DNA from: Ichthyophis bannanicus
Taxonomy: Eukaryota > Chordata > Amphibia > Gymnophiona > Ichthyophiidae
Assembly (NCBI GenBank): GCA_033557465.1
Contig: CM066037.1
Location: 200,259,156-200,323,155 of the forward strand
Direction of reading: 5' to 3'
DNA: 64,000 bases
In this document: positions 1-10,760 of the stretch, in pieces
How the letters are laid out: each line of letters opens with the position of its first letter
How positions within the stretch are numbered: the first letter of the stretch is position 1
Made by a program: the position numbers and the translations under genes
Notes under the pieces: generated by a model
Seen by the model: the letters and a program-made list of their open reading frames with translations, nothing else
Told to the model about the DNA's origin: nothing
The model's database searches: none

Positions 1-1760
1 CCTTCCTTTGACGTTAGGTGGTAGGATAGCTTTATTTAAGATGAGCCTATTCCCGAAGTGGTTATATGCACTACAAACATTACCGTTGATGATAAAAAAG
101 CGAGACATTTGATTATTTGAAAAGCATACTAATGTGTTGCTGTGGGGGGCAGGCGCCCACATGTCCGCTTAGCAGTTCTGACACACACATGGGGACAAGG
201 AGGGATGGGCTTCCCCAACCTTAAAAGAAAGGTCTCAGAAGAAAGAATTCTTACAGTTTTTGGAATGTCTGCGGGCTCAGGTCCCCGATCAAGCGATAGT
301 GTCTATGTTTCTATGTGTTGCTGTGGGGGGCAGGCGCCCACCTGTCCGCTTAGCAGTTATGACACACACATGGGGACAGGGAGGGATGGGCTCCCCCAAC
401 CTTAAAAGAAAGGTCTCAGAAGAAAGAATTCTTACAGTTTTTCCAAGTCTATGTGCACAGTTCTCTATAGCACAGAATGAGTATCACCCCTACCTTCAGG
501 TTAGGAGTTACGTCCGGGGCTTCCAGTGGAATGTCTGCAAGGGCAGGTGAGCTCTCACATAGAGGGAAATCCTCATAGGGGGAGACGGGCAGGCATGGGT
601 ATCCCAACTACAAAAAGAATTGGTGGAGCTTGAGTCCCCACCAACAGAAAACAAGTTGGTGCGGGCTTGGGCACAAGACCTGGAAACACTGATAGAGGAA
701 GAGATGGTAATGAAAGTTTTTGCAGGGATCCCATCCTTGAGTGTGTTGATACAATATCGAGATTTGCAATATAAACTTCTGCAACGTATGTTTTTCTCCC
801 CACGAAGGGCATGGCAAGCTAGGATAGTGGAAATGGATGGATGGGTGCCTGTGGTGTGGGGAGAGTGCCGCAACATTAGGGCACATGTTTTGGAAGTGTC
901 ATGTAGTGGCGGCATAGTGGACTAGAATATGAGAATATTTAGGGAAATGCTTAGGAAGAACGTTGACTCTATTTCCTGCTACCCTGGTGTTGGATATTTG
1001 GGTGCCCGAGCTCGTTGCAGATCTGATGCAGGCCACATTCGGGTGGCTACGATTAGCCTCTGTTGTGGCTCGGCAGGTTATACTAAACAATTGGCTATCC
1101 CCGAGAGGACCAACTTATGGGCAGTGGTGAATCCTCTTATACACAGTGATGTTATCAGAAAGGTTGATGGCCTGGAGACATGGCCTATGCTGAAAGGTTT
1201 TTCGTGATGGGTGGGGCCCGCACCTCCAGCTCTTAACACACCGAGAAAGAAGCATGGTACTCATTACACTGTGCATGATTATTAAGGTTTGTGGGGTTCC
1301 TTAGGGAGGGAGAGTGGTGTTGGGGGTAAATGGAGATAAGGTGAGAGGGAGGAAGGGGAGTGAGGGAGCTCAGGAGGGAACAGCAACCTCCATGGGCTAC
1401 CGTTTAACAGAGAGTGAAGAGATAGATACATACACAACATAGGGGCAACTTGAATTGGGTAGAATCACAGGAGGAAGAGGAACCGAAAGGATGGGTGCGG
1501 AGGCTAGGCAAGGAAGCCCCTCTCACTCACTTCTAGAACTGGATCGCATAGTGGGTAGGATTGGGACCGTAGACCCCACGGAGGAGGAAGGGGCAAGGGG
1601 TTTTGGGAACGGGAGAGGGGGTGGAAAGGTGGATGGGAGGGGAATAAAGTTAAAAATGTCATTATACTATGTTGCTACTTTGAAACACACTGTATGATAG
1701 TTACTTGTAATTCAGGTAAAGATTGATGTTCCATAGATGCTGCTGACTCAATAAACAGTT
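1..1760 (+). mobile_element. L1/Tx1-type LINE, 3' part of ORF2 and 3' UTR
   Basis: Decayed 3' end of an L1-like non-LTR retrotransposon. From base 2 one frame reads GGRIALFKM followed by LFPKWLYALQTLP, which matches the segment after the reverse transcriptase in L1/Tx1 ORF2. At about 165-230 comes GQGGMGFPNL, the usual GGLGLPN-type block. Positions 620-925 and 929-1,190 hold the C-terminal region, including ASVVARQVILNNWL before a Trp (about 1,046-1,120), which is how L1 ORF2 proteins end. Frames are broken by stops and shifts, so this is dead. A purine-rich 3' UTR (about 1,210-1,745) ends in AATAAA at 1,750-1,755. The 5' part lies outside the window. Class assignment is firm; the exact clade (L1 or Tx1) is not. 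Confidence 0.75.
133..442 (+). repeat. Direct duplication inside the L1-type ORF2, period 181 bp
   Basis: A block of about 128 bp beginning TGTGTTGCTGTGGGGGG at 133 is repeated from 314 with only a few substitutions. The copies are separated by about 53 bp not obviously shared. Both copies encode the GGMG-F/S-PNL block, so the duplication arose inside the LINE coding region and would break its ORF2. Confidence 0.85.
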
Positions 1761-1767
1761 TTAACAC

Positions 1768-2240
1768 AAATCTCTGTCCACTTCTCCCTGTGAGGGGATC
1801 TGTATATCACTCTAGTGCAAATGGATTTCCCTTTCCGTCTTTCTAGTTTAACCCACAGTGCCTTCTTTCTCCCTTTTAAGCCCTGTAATTCTATAGCTTT
1901 AATGTTATTTTTTATATATAGTGCCACTCCTCCTCCCCTTCTTCCCACCTTGTCCTTCCTGTATAAAATATAGCCCAGTATAATTCCATCACAGTCTTGG
2001 TTGTCCCTGAACTATATCTCTGTAACTGCCACTAAATCCAAGTCGGCCTCTTCCATTAAAGCCTCAACATCTGGGATCTTATTTCCCATGCTACCAGCAT
2101 TTATACACATTGCTGTCCAGATGTTGCCCCTTTTACCTATTTCTGCAGAGGTATTTAATGGTAAATGTCTGTTAGTATGATAGTAACTGGGAATTTCATA
2201 CAAGGATTCAGGATGTAAGAATTCAACAAGATCTGTCAGG
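1768..2240 (-). mobile_element. CR1/L2-superfamily LINE, endonuclease fragment
   Basis: On the minus strand from about 2,240 down to 1,770 the translation contains CINAGSMGNKIPDVEALM, then ADLDLVAVTE, then GGGVALYIKNN, then VIYRSPHREK. These are the N-terminal blocks of an APE-type endonuclease of CR1-like LINEs; the same order (ISETWW, GGGVALYV, YYRPPG) is seen in the better copy at 4.9-5.6 kb. A stop codon interrupts it between blocks. A Tc1 transposon has cut it at 2,241, so its 5' continuation should resume after 8,518. The remainder towards its 3' side is missing, where it abuts the L1 tail. Confidence 0.75.
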
Positions 2241-2589
2241 TAGGTGCAATGTCTTGCGAAAGTATTCATCCCCTAGGTTTTTGTCCTGTTTTGTCACATT
2301 ATGTACAACCTGGAATGAAAATGGAGGTTCATTTGGATGTTAGGTAATGGACCTAACAAAATAGTCCAAATTGATGAAGTAAAATGACAATAAAATACCT
2401 TGTATATATAAAAAAACAAGTAAAAACTGAAAAGTTGTGAGTGCATATGTATTCATCCTTTTTTCTATGAAAATCCCAAATAAGATCTGGTCCAACCAGT
2501 TAGCCTCAGAAGTCACAGAATTAGTTGATTGGGGTCCACATGATCTGTCACATGATGCCTGTATAAATATACCTGTTCTGAAAGGCCCC

Positions 2590-3178
2590 TGACTCTGCAA
2601 CACCACTAAGCAAACAACATGAAGACCAAGGAGCACTCCAAACAGGTCAGAGACAAAGTTGTGGAGAAGTATAGATCAGGGTTGGGTTAGGAAAAAAAAT
2701 CCCAAATTCTGAATATCCTGCGGAGTTCCATTAAATCCATTATAACAAAATAGAAAGAATATGCCATCACTACAAACCTGACAAGAGAAGGCTGCCCACC
2801 AAAACTCACAGATTGGGCAAGGATGGCATTAATCAGAGATGCTACAAAGACACTAAGGATAACACTGAAGGAGCTGTAAAGATCCACAGCAGGGATGGGA
2901 GTATCTGTCCATAGGACCACTTTAAGCCATACACTCCACAGAGTGAGGCTTTATGGAAGAGTGGCCAGAAAAAAGCCATTGCTTAAAGAAAGAAATAAGA
3001 AAACACGTTTGGAGTTTGCACAGCAGCTTGTGGCGGACCCCCGAAACACATGGAATAAGGTTCTCTGGTAAGATGAGACGAAAATTGAACTTTTTGTCCA
3101 TCATGGGAAATGCCATTTGTGGGGCAAACCCAACAGTTCCCATCACCCCGAGAACACTATTCCCACAGTGAAGGACTA
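2590..3178 (+). pseudogene. Tc1 transposase, N-terminal part (broken)
   Basis: Translated fragments in several frames read like a Tc1 DDE transposase: a KEHSKQVRDKVVEKY-like start near 2,620, NLTREGCPPKLT near 2,775-2,810 (the R-x-G-R-P/K linker region), then VARKKPLLKE, KTRLEFAQQL and VLWXDETKIELF near 3,040-3,090. The catalytic Asp of the W-S-D-E-T block is present, but the preceding Ser codon is damaged. Several frameshifts are needed to read through. The reading stops at about 3,178, where the CR1 LINE was inserted; the C-terminal part continues after 7,867. Confidence 0.85.
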
Positions 3179-3785
3179 CAAAAGGGGACTGCTACTTCTG
3201 GAGAGAGATCTGCAAGTGTAAATATTTACTTCTGGGACTTTTTCTAAATCTTGGGGAAAAAATAATTCTTTAGATTAAAGCTGATTAATCTGTGAACCCA
3301 GTGTAATTGTTAAATCAATCAGGGACTAGTAGCAGCAAGAGTTTGCAGTTTAAATTTAAAACACAGCAGAGAGCTGTCTGGTTAAATTTAGAACCCAAGA
3401 CTCCCTCTATCAAAGCAAAGGCTTTGGAACTCCCCTTGGAGATAGGTCACAGATTACCTTAGAAGCACAGGACAGGGTACTGTGTAGTAGCCAGCTTTTA
3501 ATAAGTCTTCTTTCCCTCCCTCCCTCCCTCCCTGACACCCACACACCCCTGGAATAATCGTAGCTCTATAGGTGCTTAAACCTCTTAAAGGAAAGGGGGT
3601 GCCATATTCACTCTCAGGTGCAGCTGTTTATTCTCATCAGCATACATTAAGGACCTGAGATTAATTAAACTTCAGGTGAACAAAGTACCTTAAACGTATT
3701 AGGTATCATTTTATTAGTATAAGTATCCATAGCAACCTTTAGTAAGTAAAGAACTTAACTACCTAAACACAACCTTAAAGCAAAG

Positions 3786-4702
3786 ATGCAGACAGCAGTC
3801 CAGCAGCAAGATGAGGGCTTTCCAGTCTTTTGCACTGAGTGTCACATGTATGATTTTCTCCCAGTTGGTGAGAGGTCTTACGTGTGCACAAGGTGCAAGG
3901 AGCTCGGAGCTCTTTGCTCTCAGGGAACGAGTCCAATCTCTGGAGGCAAGAGTAGCAGGCTTGGAAGACATAAGGAAGACAGAGAGGTACATAGATGAGA
4001 CCTACAAGTATATAGTCCTGAAGTCCCACCTCCAGTCTGGCAGCATCCCTGTTCCAATGCAGGAGAGAGGTCACGTGACAGGAGAACATCACCCTGGCGT
4101 GGCAGGAAGTGATCCTGTAGCTAGGACCTGTCCTCCAGGTGCTGTAAAACCCTCTCGCACCGAGGAAGTTTCTCCAGGGCCATGTGCCCATGAGGGAAGG
4201 GTTAGGACAGCCATTATAGTTGGTGATTTGATTATTCGGCATGTAGATAGCTGGGTGGCTGGAGGACATGAGGATCGCCTGGTAACATGCCTGCCTGGTG
4301 TGAAGGTAGCGGATCTCATGTGCCACCTAGACAAGGTCTTAGATAGTGCTGGGGAAGAGTCTGCTGTCTTGGTACATGTCCGTAGGAAAATGTGGTAGGG
4401 AGGTTCTAGAGGCTAAATTTAGGCTTTTAGATAGGAGGTTGAAATCCAGAACTTCCAGAGTAGCATTTTCTGAAATGCTTCCCATTTCACGCGCAGGAAC
4501 CAAAAGGCAGGCAGAGCTCCGGAGTCTCAATGCGTGGATGAGACAATGGTGCAAGGATGAGGGTTTTGGATTTGTTAGAAATTGGGGAACATTCTGGGGA
4601 AAGGAGGGGCACTTCCGAAGGGGTGGGCTTCACCTTAACCGGGATGGAACCAGGCTGCTGGTATTAACCTATAAAAAGGAGATAGAGCAGCTTTTAAACT
4701 AG
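3786..4702 (+). pseudogene. CR1 LINE ORF1 (zinc-binding N-terminus, coiled coil, SGNH esterase), damaged
   Basis: The N-terminal part (from 3,786) has paired cysteines (CTECHMYDF, then YVCTRCKEL) like the zinc-binding/PHD-like start of CR1 ORF1. After a frameshift near 3,905 follows a coiled coil (LRERVQSLEARVAGLED). From about 4,200 comes an SGNH/GDSL-esterase-like domain (TAIIVGDLIIRHVD, then CLPGVKVADL); after a second frameshift near 4,350 it ends with GGLHLNRDGTRLL and a stop at 4,702. Two catalytic positions look lost. The usual GDS is GDL here (Ser to Leu), and the Asp expected just before the G-L-H block is Gly. In intact elements this protein binds RNA with ORF2; this copy cannot. 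Confidence 0.8.
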
Positions 4703-4904
4703 ATAATAGGGGACAGCCGACAGTCGCCCAAGAGCGCATGGTTTGGAACAATGTATCCTTGAAGGATACTACCAAAAAAATGAAGTTAGGGTACATCAGC
4801 AGAAAGGTTCCAATAAAGACAAAGGTAGCCCAAATGCCCTTGAGTACAGAGCGGACAGAGCTTAAAGATTCCAAATTGCCCCGCCTACAGATAACCAGAT
4901 TAAT

Positions 4905-7700
4905 ATGAATAAAATACAGTCTCTAAAATGCTTGTATGCAAATGCTAGAACGCTAAAAAAAAATAAGATGGGGGAGTTAGAATATATAGCACTAAATGAG
5001 AAGTTAGATATGATTGGTATCTCAGAGACATGGTGGAAGGAGGACAACCAGTGGGACAATGTGATACCTGGGTACAAACTATATCGTAATGATAGAGCTG
5101 ATAAAATTGGTGGAGGGGTTGCGCTCTATGTCAGAGAGGGCATTGAGTCACAAAGGATTAAAGTTTTGCAGGAAACAAAATTTTCTGTAGAATCTCTATG
5201 GATTGAAATTCCATGTAAAAAGGGGAAGGCAATGGCAGTGGGGTTGTACTATCGACCGCCTGGCCAGAATGAACAAATGGATGATGAAATTCTCAAAGAA
5301 ATCAGGGAAGCTAACAAAAGTTACAGAACAGTAATAATAATGAGTGATTTCAATTACCCCAGTATTGACTGGGTCAGTGTCACGGCAGGACATGCTAGGG
5401 AGATAAAGTTTCTAGATGAAATAAATGACTACTTCTTGGAGCAGCTGGTTCATGAACTGACCAGAGGGGAAGCCATTTTGGACTTAGTCCTTAGTGGAAC
5501 ACCAGATCTGGTGCAAGAGATAAGGGTTTTGGGCAATAGTGATCATAGCATGATCGTGTTTGATTTAATTAATGGAGGGGGATGATAAGGAAATCCACAG
5601 TACTACCTTTTAACTTTCAAAAGGGAGACTATGACAAAATGAGGAAAAGAGTTAAGAAAAAACTAAAAGGAGCAGTTTCAAAGGTCAAAGACTTACATCA
5701 AGCTTGGGTGGTGTTTAAAAATGCTATCTTGGCAGCCTAGACCAGCTGTATTCCATGCTTTAAGAAAAGTGGAAGGAAGTCCAAAAACTGTCAGCATGGT
5801 TTAAATGTGAGGTCAGAGAGGCTGTTGCCCAAAAAGCATCTTTCAGGAAATGGAAAAAAGAGCCAAATGACGAAAACTGGAAACAGCACAAGCACTGGCA
5901 AGTTAAATGCAAGGCATTGATAAGGCAGACAAAGAGAGAATTTGAGAAGAAACTTGCTGTGGATGCAAAAGTGCGTAATAAAGACTTTTTCAAGTACATT
6001 CGTAGCAAAAAACCTGTGAGAGACTCAGTTGGACCATTAGATGATAGAGGGTTAAAAGGGGCAGTAAGAGGGGATAAGGCTGTAGCAGAGAGACTGAATG
6101 AATTCTTTGCTTCGGTCTTTACTGAGGAAGATGTAGGGATTTTACCCATGACTGAAGTATTTAAAGGTGATACTGCAGAGAAATTGAAAGATATATCTAT
6201 ACACCAGGAAACTGTATTACAACTATTTGATAAACTGAAGAGTAGCAAATCACCTGGACCGGATGGTATACATCTAGGGGTGTTGAAAGAACTGAAATAT
6301 GAGATTGCAGACCTGCTATTAGTAATCTGTGAGCTATCATTAAAATCATCTGTAATACCTGAAGATTGGAGGATCGCCAATGTAATGCCAATTTTTAAAA
6401 AGGGTTGGGTGATCCGGGAAACTATAGACCGGTGAGCCTGACGTCAGTACCGGGAAAAATCTTAGAAACCATTATAAAGAACAAAATTACTCATCATGAA
6501 CATAGTCATGGCTTAATGGGAGACAGCCAACATGGCTTTAGACAAGGAAGATCTTGTCTTACTAATCTGTTATGTTTTTTTGAAGGTGTGAATAAACAGG
6601 TAGACAAAAGTGAGTCGGTTGATATAGTATATCTGGACTTTCAGAAAGCCTTTGACAAGGTCCCTCATCAGAAACTTTTGGCAAAACTAAAAAGTCATGG
6701 GATAGGAGGCAATGTACTATTGTGAATCAGGAACTAGTTAAAAGAAAGCAGAGGGTAGGGCTAAATGGCCAATTTTCCCAATGGAAAAAGGTGAATAGTG
6801 GAGTACCCCAGGGATCTGTACTGGATCTGCTGCTTTTATACATATGAATAAATCACCTGCAAAAGGGAATAATGAGTGAGGTTATCAAATTTGCAGATGA
6901 CACAAAACTATTTAAAGTTGTTAAAACCCAATAGGATTGTGGAAAATTTTAAGAGGATCTTGATAAATTGGAAGACTGGGCATCCAAATGGCAGATGAAA
7001 TTTAATGTGGACAAGTGCAAAGTTATGCACCTACTGTAGGAAAGAACAACCCAAACTATGGTTACACGATGCAAGGTTCCACATTGGGAATCACTACCCA
7101 GCAAAAATATTTAGGCGTCATCGTGGATAACATGTTGAAACCCTCTGCCCAGTGTGCAGCGGCGGCAAGATAGCAAATAAAATGCTAGGTATCATAAGGA
7201 AAGGAATGGAAAATAAAACAAAGGATATTATAAAGCCTCTGTATCATTCCATGGTATGACCGCACCTTGAATATTGTGTGCAGTTCTGGTCACCATGTCT
7301 TAAAAAGGATATAGTGTTATTAGAAAAGGTTCAGAGAAGAGCCCCCAAAATGGAAGATACTCCTATGAAGAGAGGCTAAGAAAGTTGGGGCTCTTCAACC
7401 TGGAAAAGAGACGGCTGAGGGGAGATATGATAGAGGTCTATAAATTAATGAATGGAGTGAAACAGGTAAACATAGATTGATTGTTTACGTCGTCAGAATA
7501 TAAAAAGACTAGGGGACATGCAATGAAGCTACAGGGTGACCTATTTAAGACTAATAAAAGAAAATATTTTTTCACTCAACGTGTAATGTAATCAAACTCT
7601 GGAATTTGTTACCGGAGGATGTAGTAAAAGCTGCTAGTGTAGCTGGGTTTAACAAAGGTTTTGACAAGTTCCTGGAGGAAAAGTCCATAAACCATTATTA
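4905..7700 (+). pseudogene. CR1 LINE ORF2 (APE endonuclease plus reverse transcriptase), frameshifted
   Basis: The endonuclease part is open from 4,905 to 5,585: CLYANARTL, ISETWW, GGGVALYVREG, GLYYRPPG, IIMSDFNYPSIDW and a final NSDHSMIVFDL with the catalytic His. A stop then separates it from the reverse transcriptase. The RT has SPGPDGIHLGVLKEL (about 6,250), then after a frameshift near 6,405 GNYRPVSLTSVPGKILE, QHGFRQGRSC, DIVYLDFQKAFDKVPH and, after more stops, NSGVPQGSVL and FADDTKLF (about 6,890), which holds the active-site YADD-type motif as FADD. C-terminal blocks run to about 7,680, ending in GFNKGFDKFLEEKS. In an active CR1 this enzyme nicks the target and primes reverse transcription. 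Confidence 0.85.
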
Positions 7701-7866
7701 AAAGGGACCCAGGATATCACTGCTTGACCCAATACAGGCATTAAGGAACCTGTGTCTTTTGGGGAGACTGCTAGGTACTTATGACCTAGATTGGCCACTG
7801 TTGGAAACAGGATACTGGGCTTGATGGACCTTGGTCTGACCCAGTATGGCATATCTTATGTTCTTA

Positions 7867-8304
7867 AACAGTATCATGCTGTGGGAATGTTTTTCATTGG
7901 CAGGGACAGGAAATATGGTCTTAATTGAAGGAACAATGTATGGAACTATACACAAGGTAATTCTTGAGGAGAACTTATTTGTCTGCCAGAGATTCAAGAC
8001 TGGTTCGGGGATTCACCTTCCAGCAGGAGAATGACCCTAAATATACTGCTAAAGCTTATTTAAAGGGAAACAAATGTCTTTGAATGGCCTAGTCAAAGCC
8101 AGATCTCAATCCAATTGAGAATTTGTGGCATTACTTGAAGATTGCTGTACACCAACGCAATCCATCTAACTTGAAGGAGTTGAAGCAGTTTTGCCTTGAT
8201 GAATGGGTGAAAATCCCAGTGGCTAGATGTGCTAAACTAATAGAGACATACCCCAAGAGACTTGCAGCTGTAATTGCAGCAAAAGGTGGCTCTACAATGT
8301 ATTG
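7867..8304 (+). pseudogene. Tc1 transposase, C-terminal part (broken)
   Basis: Resumes the transposase interrupted at 3,178: SIMLWECFSLAGTGNMV, then ILEENLFV, then a decayed block matching the DNAPKHTA and DLNPIENLW regions (CAATTGAGAATTTGTGGC near 8,111-8,130), then LKELKQF, and a stop in the usual C-terminal context near 8,304. Frameshifts interrupt the DDE region. Together with the N-terminal piece it accounts for the whole Tc1 protein. Confidence 0.85.
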
Positions 8305-8518
8305 ACTTTGGTGGGTGAATACATTTGCACACTACTGCTCAGTTTTTTTTGTCTTAATTCTTGTTTGTGTCACAATAAAGAATATTTTACACCTTCAAAG
8401 TCGTAGGCATGTTGTGTACATCACATGCTGCTAACCCCCAAAACTCCATTTTAATTCCAGGTTGTAATGTGACAAAACAGGACAAACACAGGGATGAATA
8501 CTTTTGCAATGCACTGTA

Positions 8519-8840
8519 CCTGGTCCTCCATCCACACCTTTGCTGCCCACTATTGCCTGGACAGAGACTCCCGTTGGGACGCTGTCTTCGGCCAAGCTGT
8601 ACTCCAGCTCCTCTTTGGGACTTAATCTTAACTCCTACCCTCCATCCCAGTCTCTTGTCTCACGCGAAATAGGAAATGCCCCATTTAACCTTCTTACACT
8701 CAGTGCGCCGGCGGGCTCTACTTTAACAGAGCTGCAGGAAAGAAGGAAAGCACCATTCTTTCTTGTGACTGCAGAAGTGAACCAGGGTGCCAGGCTTTGG
8801 GCCTCCCCGACTCCCTCTGAAGCTGGTCAGGCAGGCACGA
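8519..8840. other. No recognised gene; possible 5' continuation of the antisense CR1-family fragment
   Basis: This sits where the minus-strand CR1-like element interrupted at 2,240 should continue upstream of its endonuclease. It is C-rich on the plus strand, and I see no diagnostic coding motif. The assignment rests on position only. Confidence 0.3.
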
Positions 8841-9480
8841 GGCTCTTCCGGGGGGGGGCGGGGGGGGGAGGGGAGGAGGGGGCTAGGACTGCAAATGGGC
8901 TGGGACAGGAAATGGGCTGATGGGAAGGCTAGGACTGGAAATGGGCTGATGGGGGGAGGGAGAACTGTTGGCCCTGGAAGAAAACTGGAGGCTAGACTAG
9001 AAATGTGCTGATGGGGGGGAGAGAACTGCTGGCCCTGGAAGAAGACTGGAGGTTAGGACTGCAAATGAGTTGATGTTGGAGAATGGGACTGGAAGGAAGC
9101 GGATGCTGGGAGGGGTTGGAACTAGAAAGGAGCTGATATTGGGGGAGGACTAGAAGGGGATGGGGCTGGCAAGAGAAAAAAGAAGTTGGTGGAGTGAGGA
9201 ATATGGAGATAAAAAGATATTTTGTATGAGAGGGAAGAAAAATCTACGATTGGCTGGATATAGGGAGAGTAAGTGGGGATTGAGGTTGGAGGGATGAAAT
9301 TTGAGTGGAGGAAAACTGAAGAAATTAAGAAATGGAGGAAAGAGCAAAAAGAGAAAGATCAGTATGTTAGAGCAGACGTAGAGAGAGAATGGAAAAAAAA
9401 CTAGAAGAGAGAAGAAAGGACAAATGGACAGCAGACAATGGAGAGTTAGCAGAAGACATGAAGAAACCAGAAGAAAGCAA
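8840..9480 (+). repeat. Purine-rich tract with degenerate 60-70 bp tandem repeats
   Basis: Strong G+A strand bias over about 640 bp, opening with long G runs (8,851-8,880). From about 8,880 to 9,160 a unit recurs 4-5 times with drift; it contains CTAGGACTGGAAATGGGCTGATG, split by a stretch with GAGAACTGCTGGCCCTGGAAG. From 9,170 it becomes simple GA-rich sequence. There is no coding. Such mirror-purine tracts can form triplex or G-quadruplex structures, which is inference here. Confidence 0.7.
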
Positions 9481-10069
9481 CTGGAGCAATTGCAACTGAA
9501 AAATAAAATGCCCAAACAACAAAAGGTCAAAAAATACTTTTTCATTTTGAATTTATTAACTGCAATATATCAGCTCTGGGAAATGTGCATCGCTAACATC
9601 TTTGCGTTTTGTTTAGTACAAGAGGAAATTAATTTATAGTTTTATTTCTCCAGTGTTGTACATTCCAAGTTTGGCATTTGGGGTTCCCAGTTTAATTATT
9701 GTCTTCATATTTCTAAATTGTGATCCCTTATTCTATGTTTGGTGATGGTTTGTGTTTTGCATGTGTAACCGAGCTGCGGTATTCTGTTCATGTAGTTTCT
9801 ATGTGGCACAGTCTCACTTGTTCTCTTTCCCAGGTAGTTATATTGGTTTAATATTTGCAGTGTTGCCTTTTGATAGGTAGGGTTTGGTGCTTTCTAAGTC
9901 CTAGTAGTGCTATTATGATACAGCAGGTTTGATACGGGTTCTAAATAGGCAGGTTTTATAGTACTTCCTAATGTGCCTAGCAGTTGGCACTGGAGTATAG
10001 TAATGTATAAATCTGGTAGTGTTTCTTTATCCTCACTGCCCATGCAAATGGTATTCATACACTCATTAA
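9481..10069. other. Unassigned intronic sequence
   Basis: Moderately AT-rich, with no open frame of note and no transposon motif that I recognise. It may include old unclassified repeat. Confidence 0.4.
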
Positions 10070-10213
10070 GAGGCATATTTACTTAAACTTAATGCACATT
10101 CACAAATGTAAATGTGTGTTAAGTGCAAAAACACCCATTTATTTCCAGCATCCACTTCCTTCCAGTTCCATTCTCCCACATCAACGCACATTAATATTTA
10201 GTAAACATGCCCC
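10070..10213. mobile_element. 144-bp MITE with Harbinger-like ends and TAA duplication
   Basis: Imperfect inverted ends: left GAGGCATATTTACTTAAACT, right the complement of GGGGCATGTTTACTAAATAT. Both are flanked by TAA (10,067-10,069 and 10,214-10,216). The terminal sequence resembles the ends of the giant element at 19.8-45.7 kb and of the elements at 56.7, 58.2 and 62.2 kb, so it is probably a non-autonomous member of the same broad superfamily. Confidence 0.75.
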
Positions 10214-10263
10214 TAAGTCATTGCCAGGAGAAAAAAGAGGCTTGTGAAGGGCTCCTTTGAAAG

Positions 10264-10335
10264 CCATCTAAAATTTTAGATGGGCAAAATTAATTAAATG
10301 TATGCAAATGAGGTCCAGTGGATATGCAAATGAGG
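10264..10335. repeat. 20-bp perfect palindrome followed by two octamer-containing direct repeats
   Basis: CCATCTAAAATTTTAGATGG at 10,264-10,283 is a perfect palindrome. Two copies of ATGCAAATGAGG follow about 24 bp apart (near 10,302 and 10,326), each with the POU-factor octamer ATGCAAAT. Function is unknown. Confidence 0.5.
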
Positions 10336-10614
10336 CCCCGCAATGAGTCTCCAGCACATGGCCCCGCATCACCCTTGAGCCACCCCTGTTTATTATTAGC
10401 TGCTTTTCATAACATAATTAAGTATGACAAATGGAAACCTATTGATTTTGCTGAAAGTACATCTTTTTTTAAGTGCCTTTAGACATGCTACCTTGCTTAT
10501 GGAAATGTATGATAATTATAGCTCATCCATAATGTATTTAATGGTTTGTTAGGCTCCTGTAACTGGAGTGCAGTTTTGAAAGCTATTTTCATGGGTAGCA
10601 CATCATTTTACTTA

Positions 10615-10760
10615 TTTATTTGTTGCCGTTTTCTGTACCGCCCCTTCCAGAGATCAGGGGCGGTTTACAAATAACTTAACATGTTACGTAGAACAGTTTT
10701 GCAACTTTTACATTATAACATTTCAACTTTTATGTTAAAACTATTTACATTATAATTTTG
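10615..10760. repeat. SINE/L2-type 3' tail
   Basis: Contains TACCGCCCCTTCCAGAGATC followed by AGGGGCGGTTTACA. The same tail recurs near 34,563-34,700, and more diverged versions occur near 46,262, 51,030 and 51,665. This is the 3' end of an interspersed repeat family in this genome. Confidence 0.65.

Larger units (their letters stand above)
3178..7866 (+). mobile_element. Nearly complete CR1-type LINE inserted in the Tc1 transposase gene
   Basis: About 4.7 kb, close to the full length of a CR1 element. It has a 600-bp 5' leader with a CCCT-rich stretch near 3,510-3,533, ORF1 (3,786-4,702), ORF2 (4,905 to about 7,700) and the diagnostic CR1 tail: GATGGACCTTGGTCTGACCC near 7,824, then TTCTTATGTTCTTA at the end. 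Tc1 coding sequence stops before it and resumes just after it, so the insertion is younger than the Tc1. Both ORFs are damaged. I could not define a clear target-site duplication. Confidence 0.85.
2241..8518 (+). mobile_element. Tc1-type DNA transposon with TA target duplications, split by a CR1 LINE
   Basis: The outer ends are inverted repeats. The left begins at 2,243 with a stretch containing AAAGTATTCATCCC and TGTCCTGTTTTGTCACATTA. The right, at about 8,462-8,516, carries the reverse complement (TGTGACAAAACAGGAC, then GGGATGAATACTTTTGCAAT). Each end is flanked by TA (2,241-2,242 and 8,517-8,518), the Tc1/mariner target-site duplication. Without the nested CR1 the element is about 1.6 kb, the usual Tc1 length. 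It is cut within the transposase gene at about 3,178 and resumes at about 7,867. Confidence 0.9.

Noticed and set aside
9150..9545. 131-codon minus-strand hydrophobic frame
   Set aside because: It is the complement of a GA-rich tract (Phe/Leu/Ser-rich), with no support as a protein.
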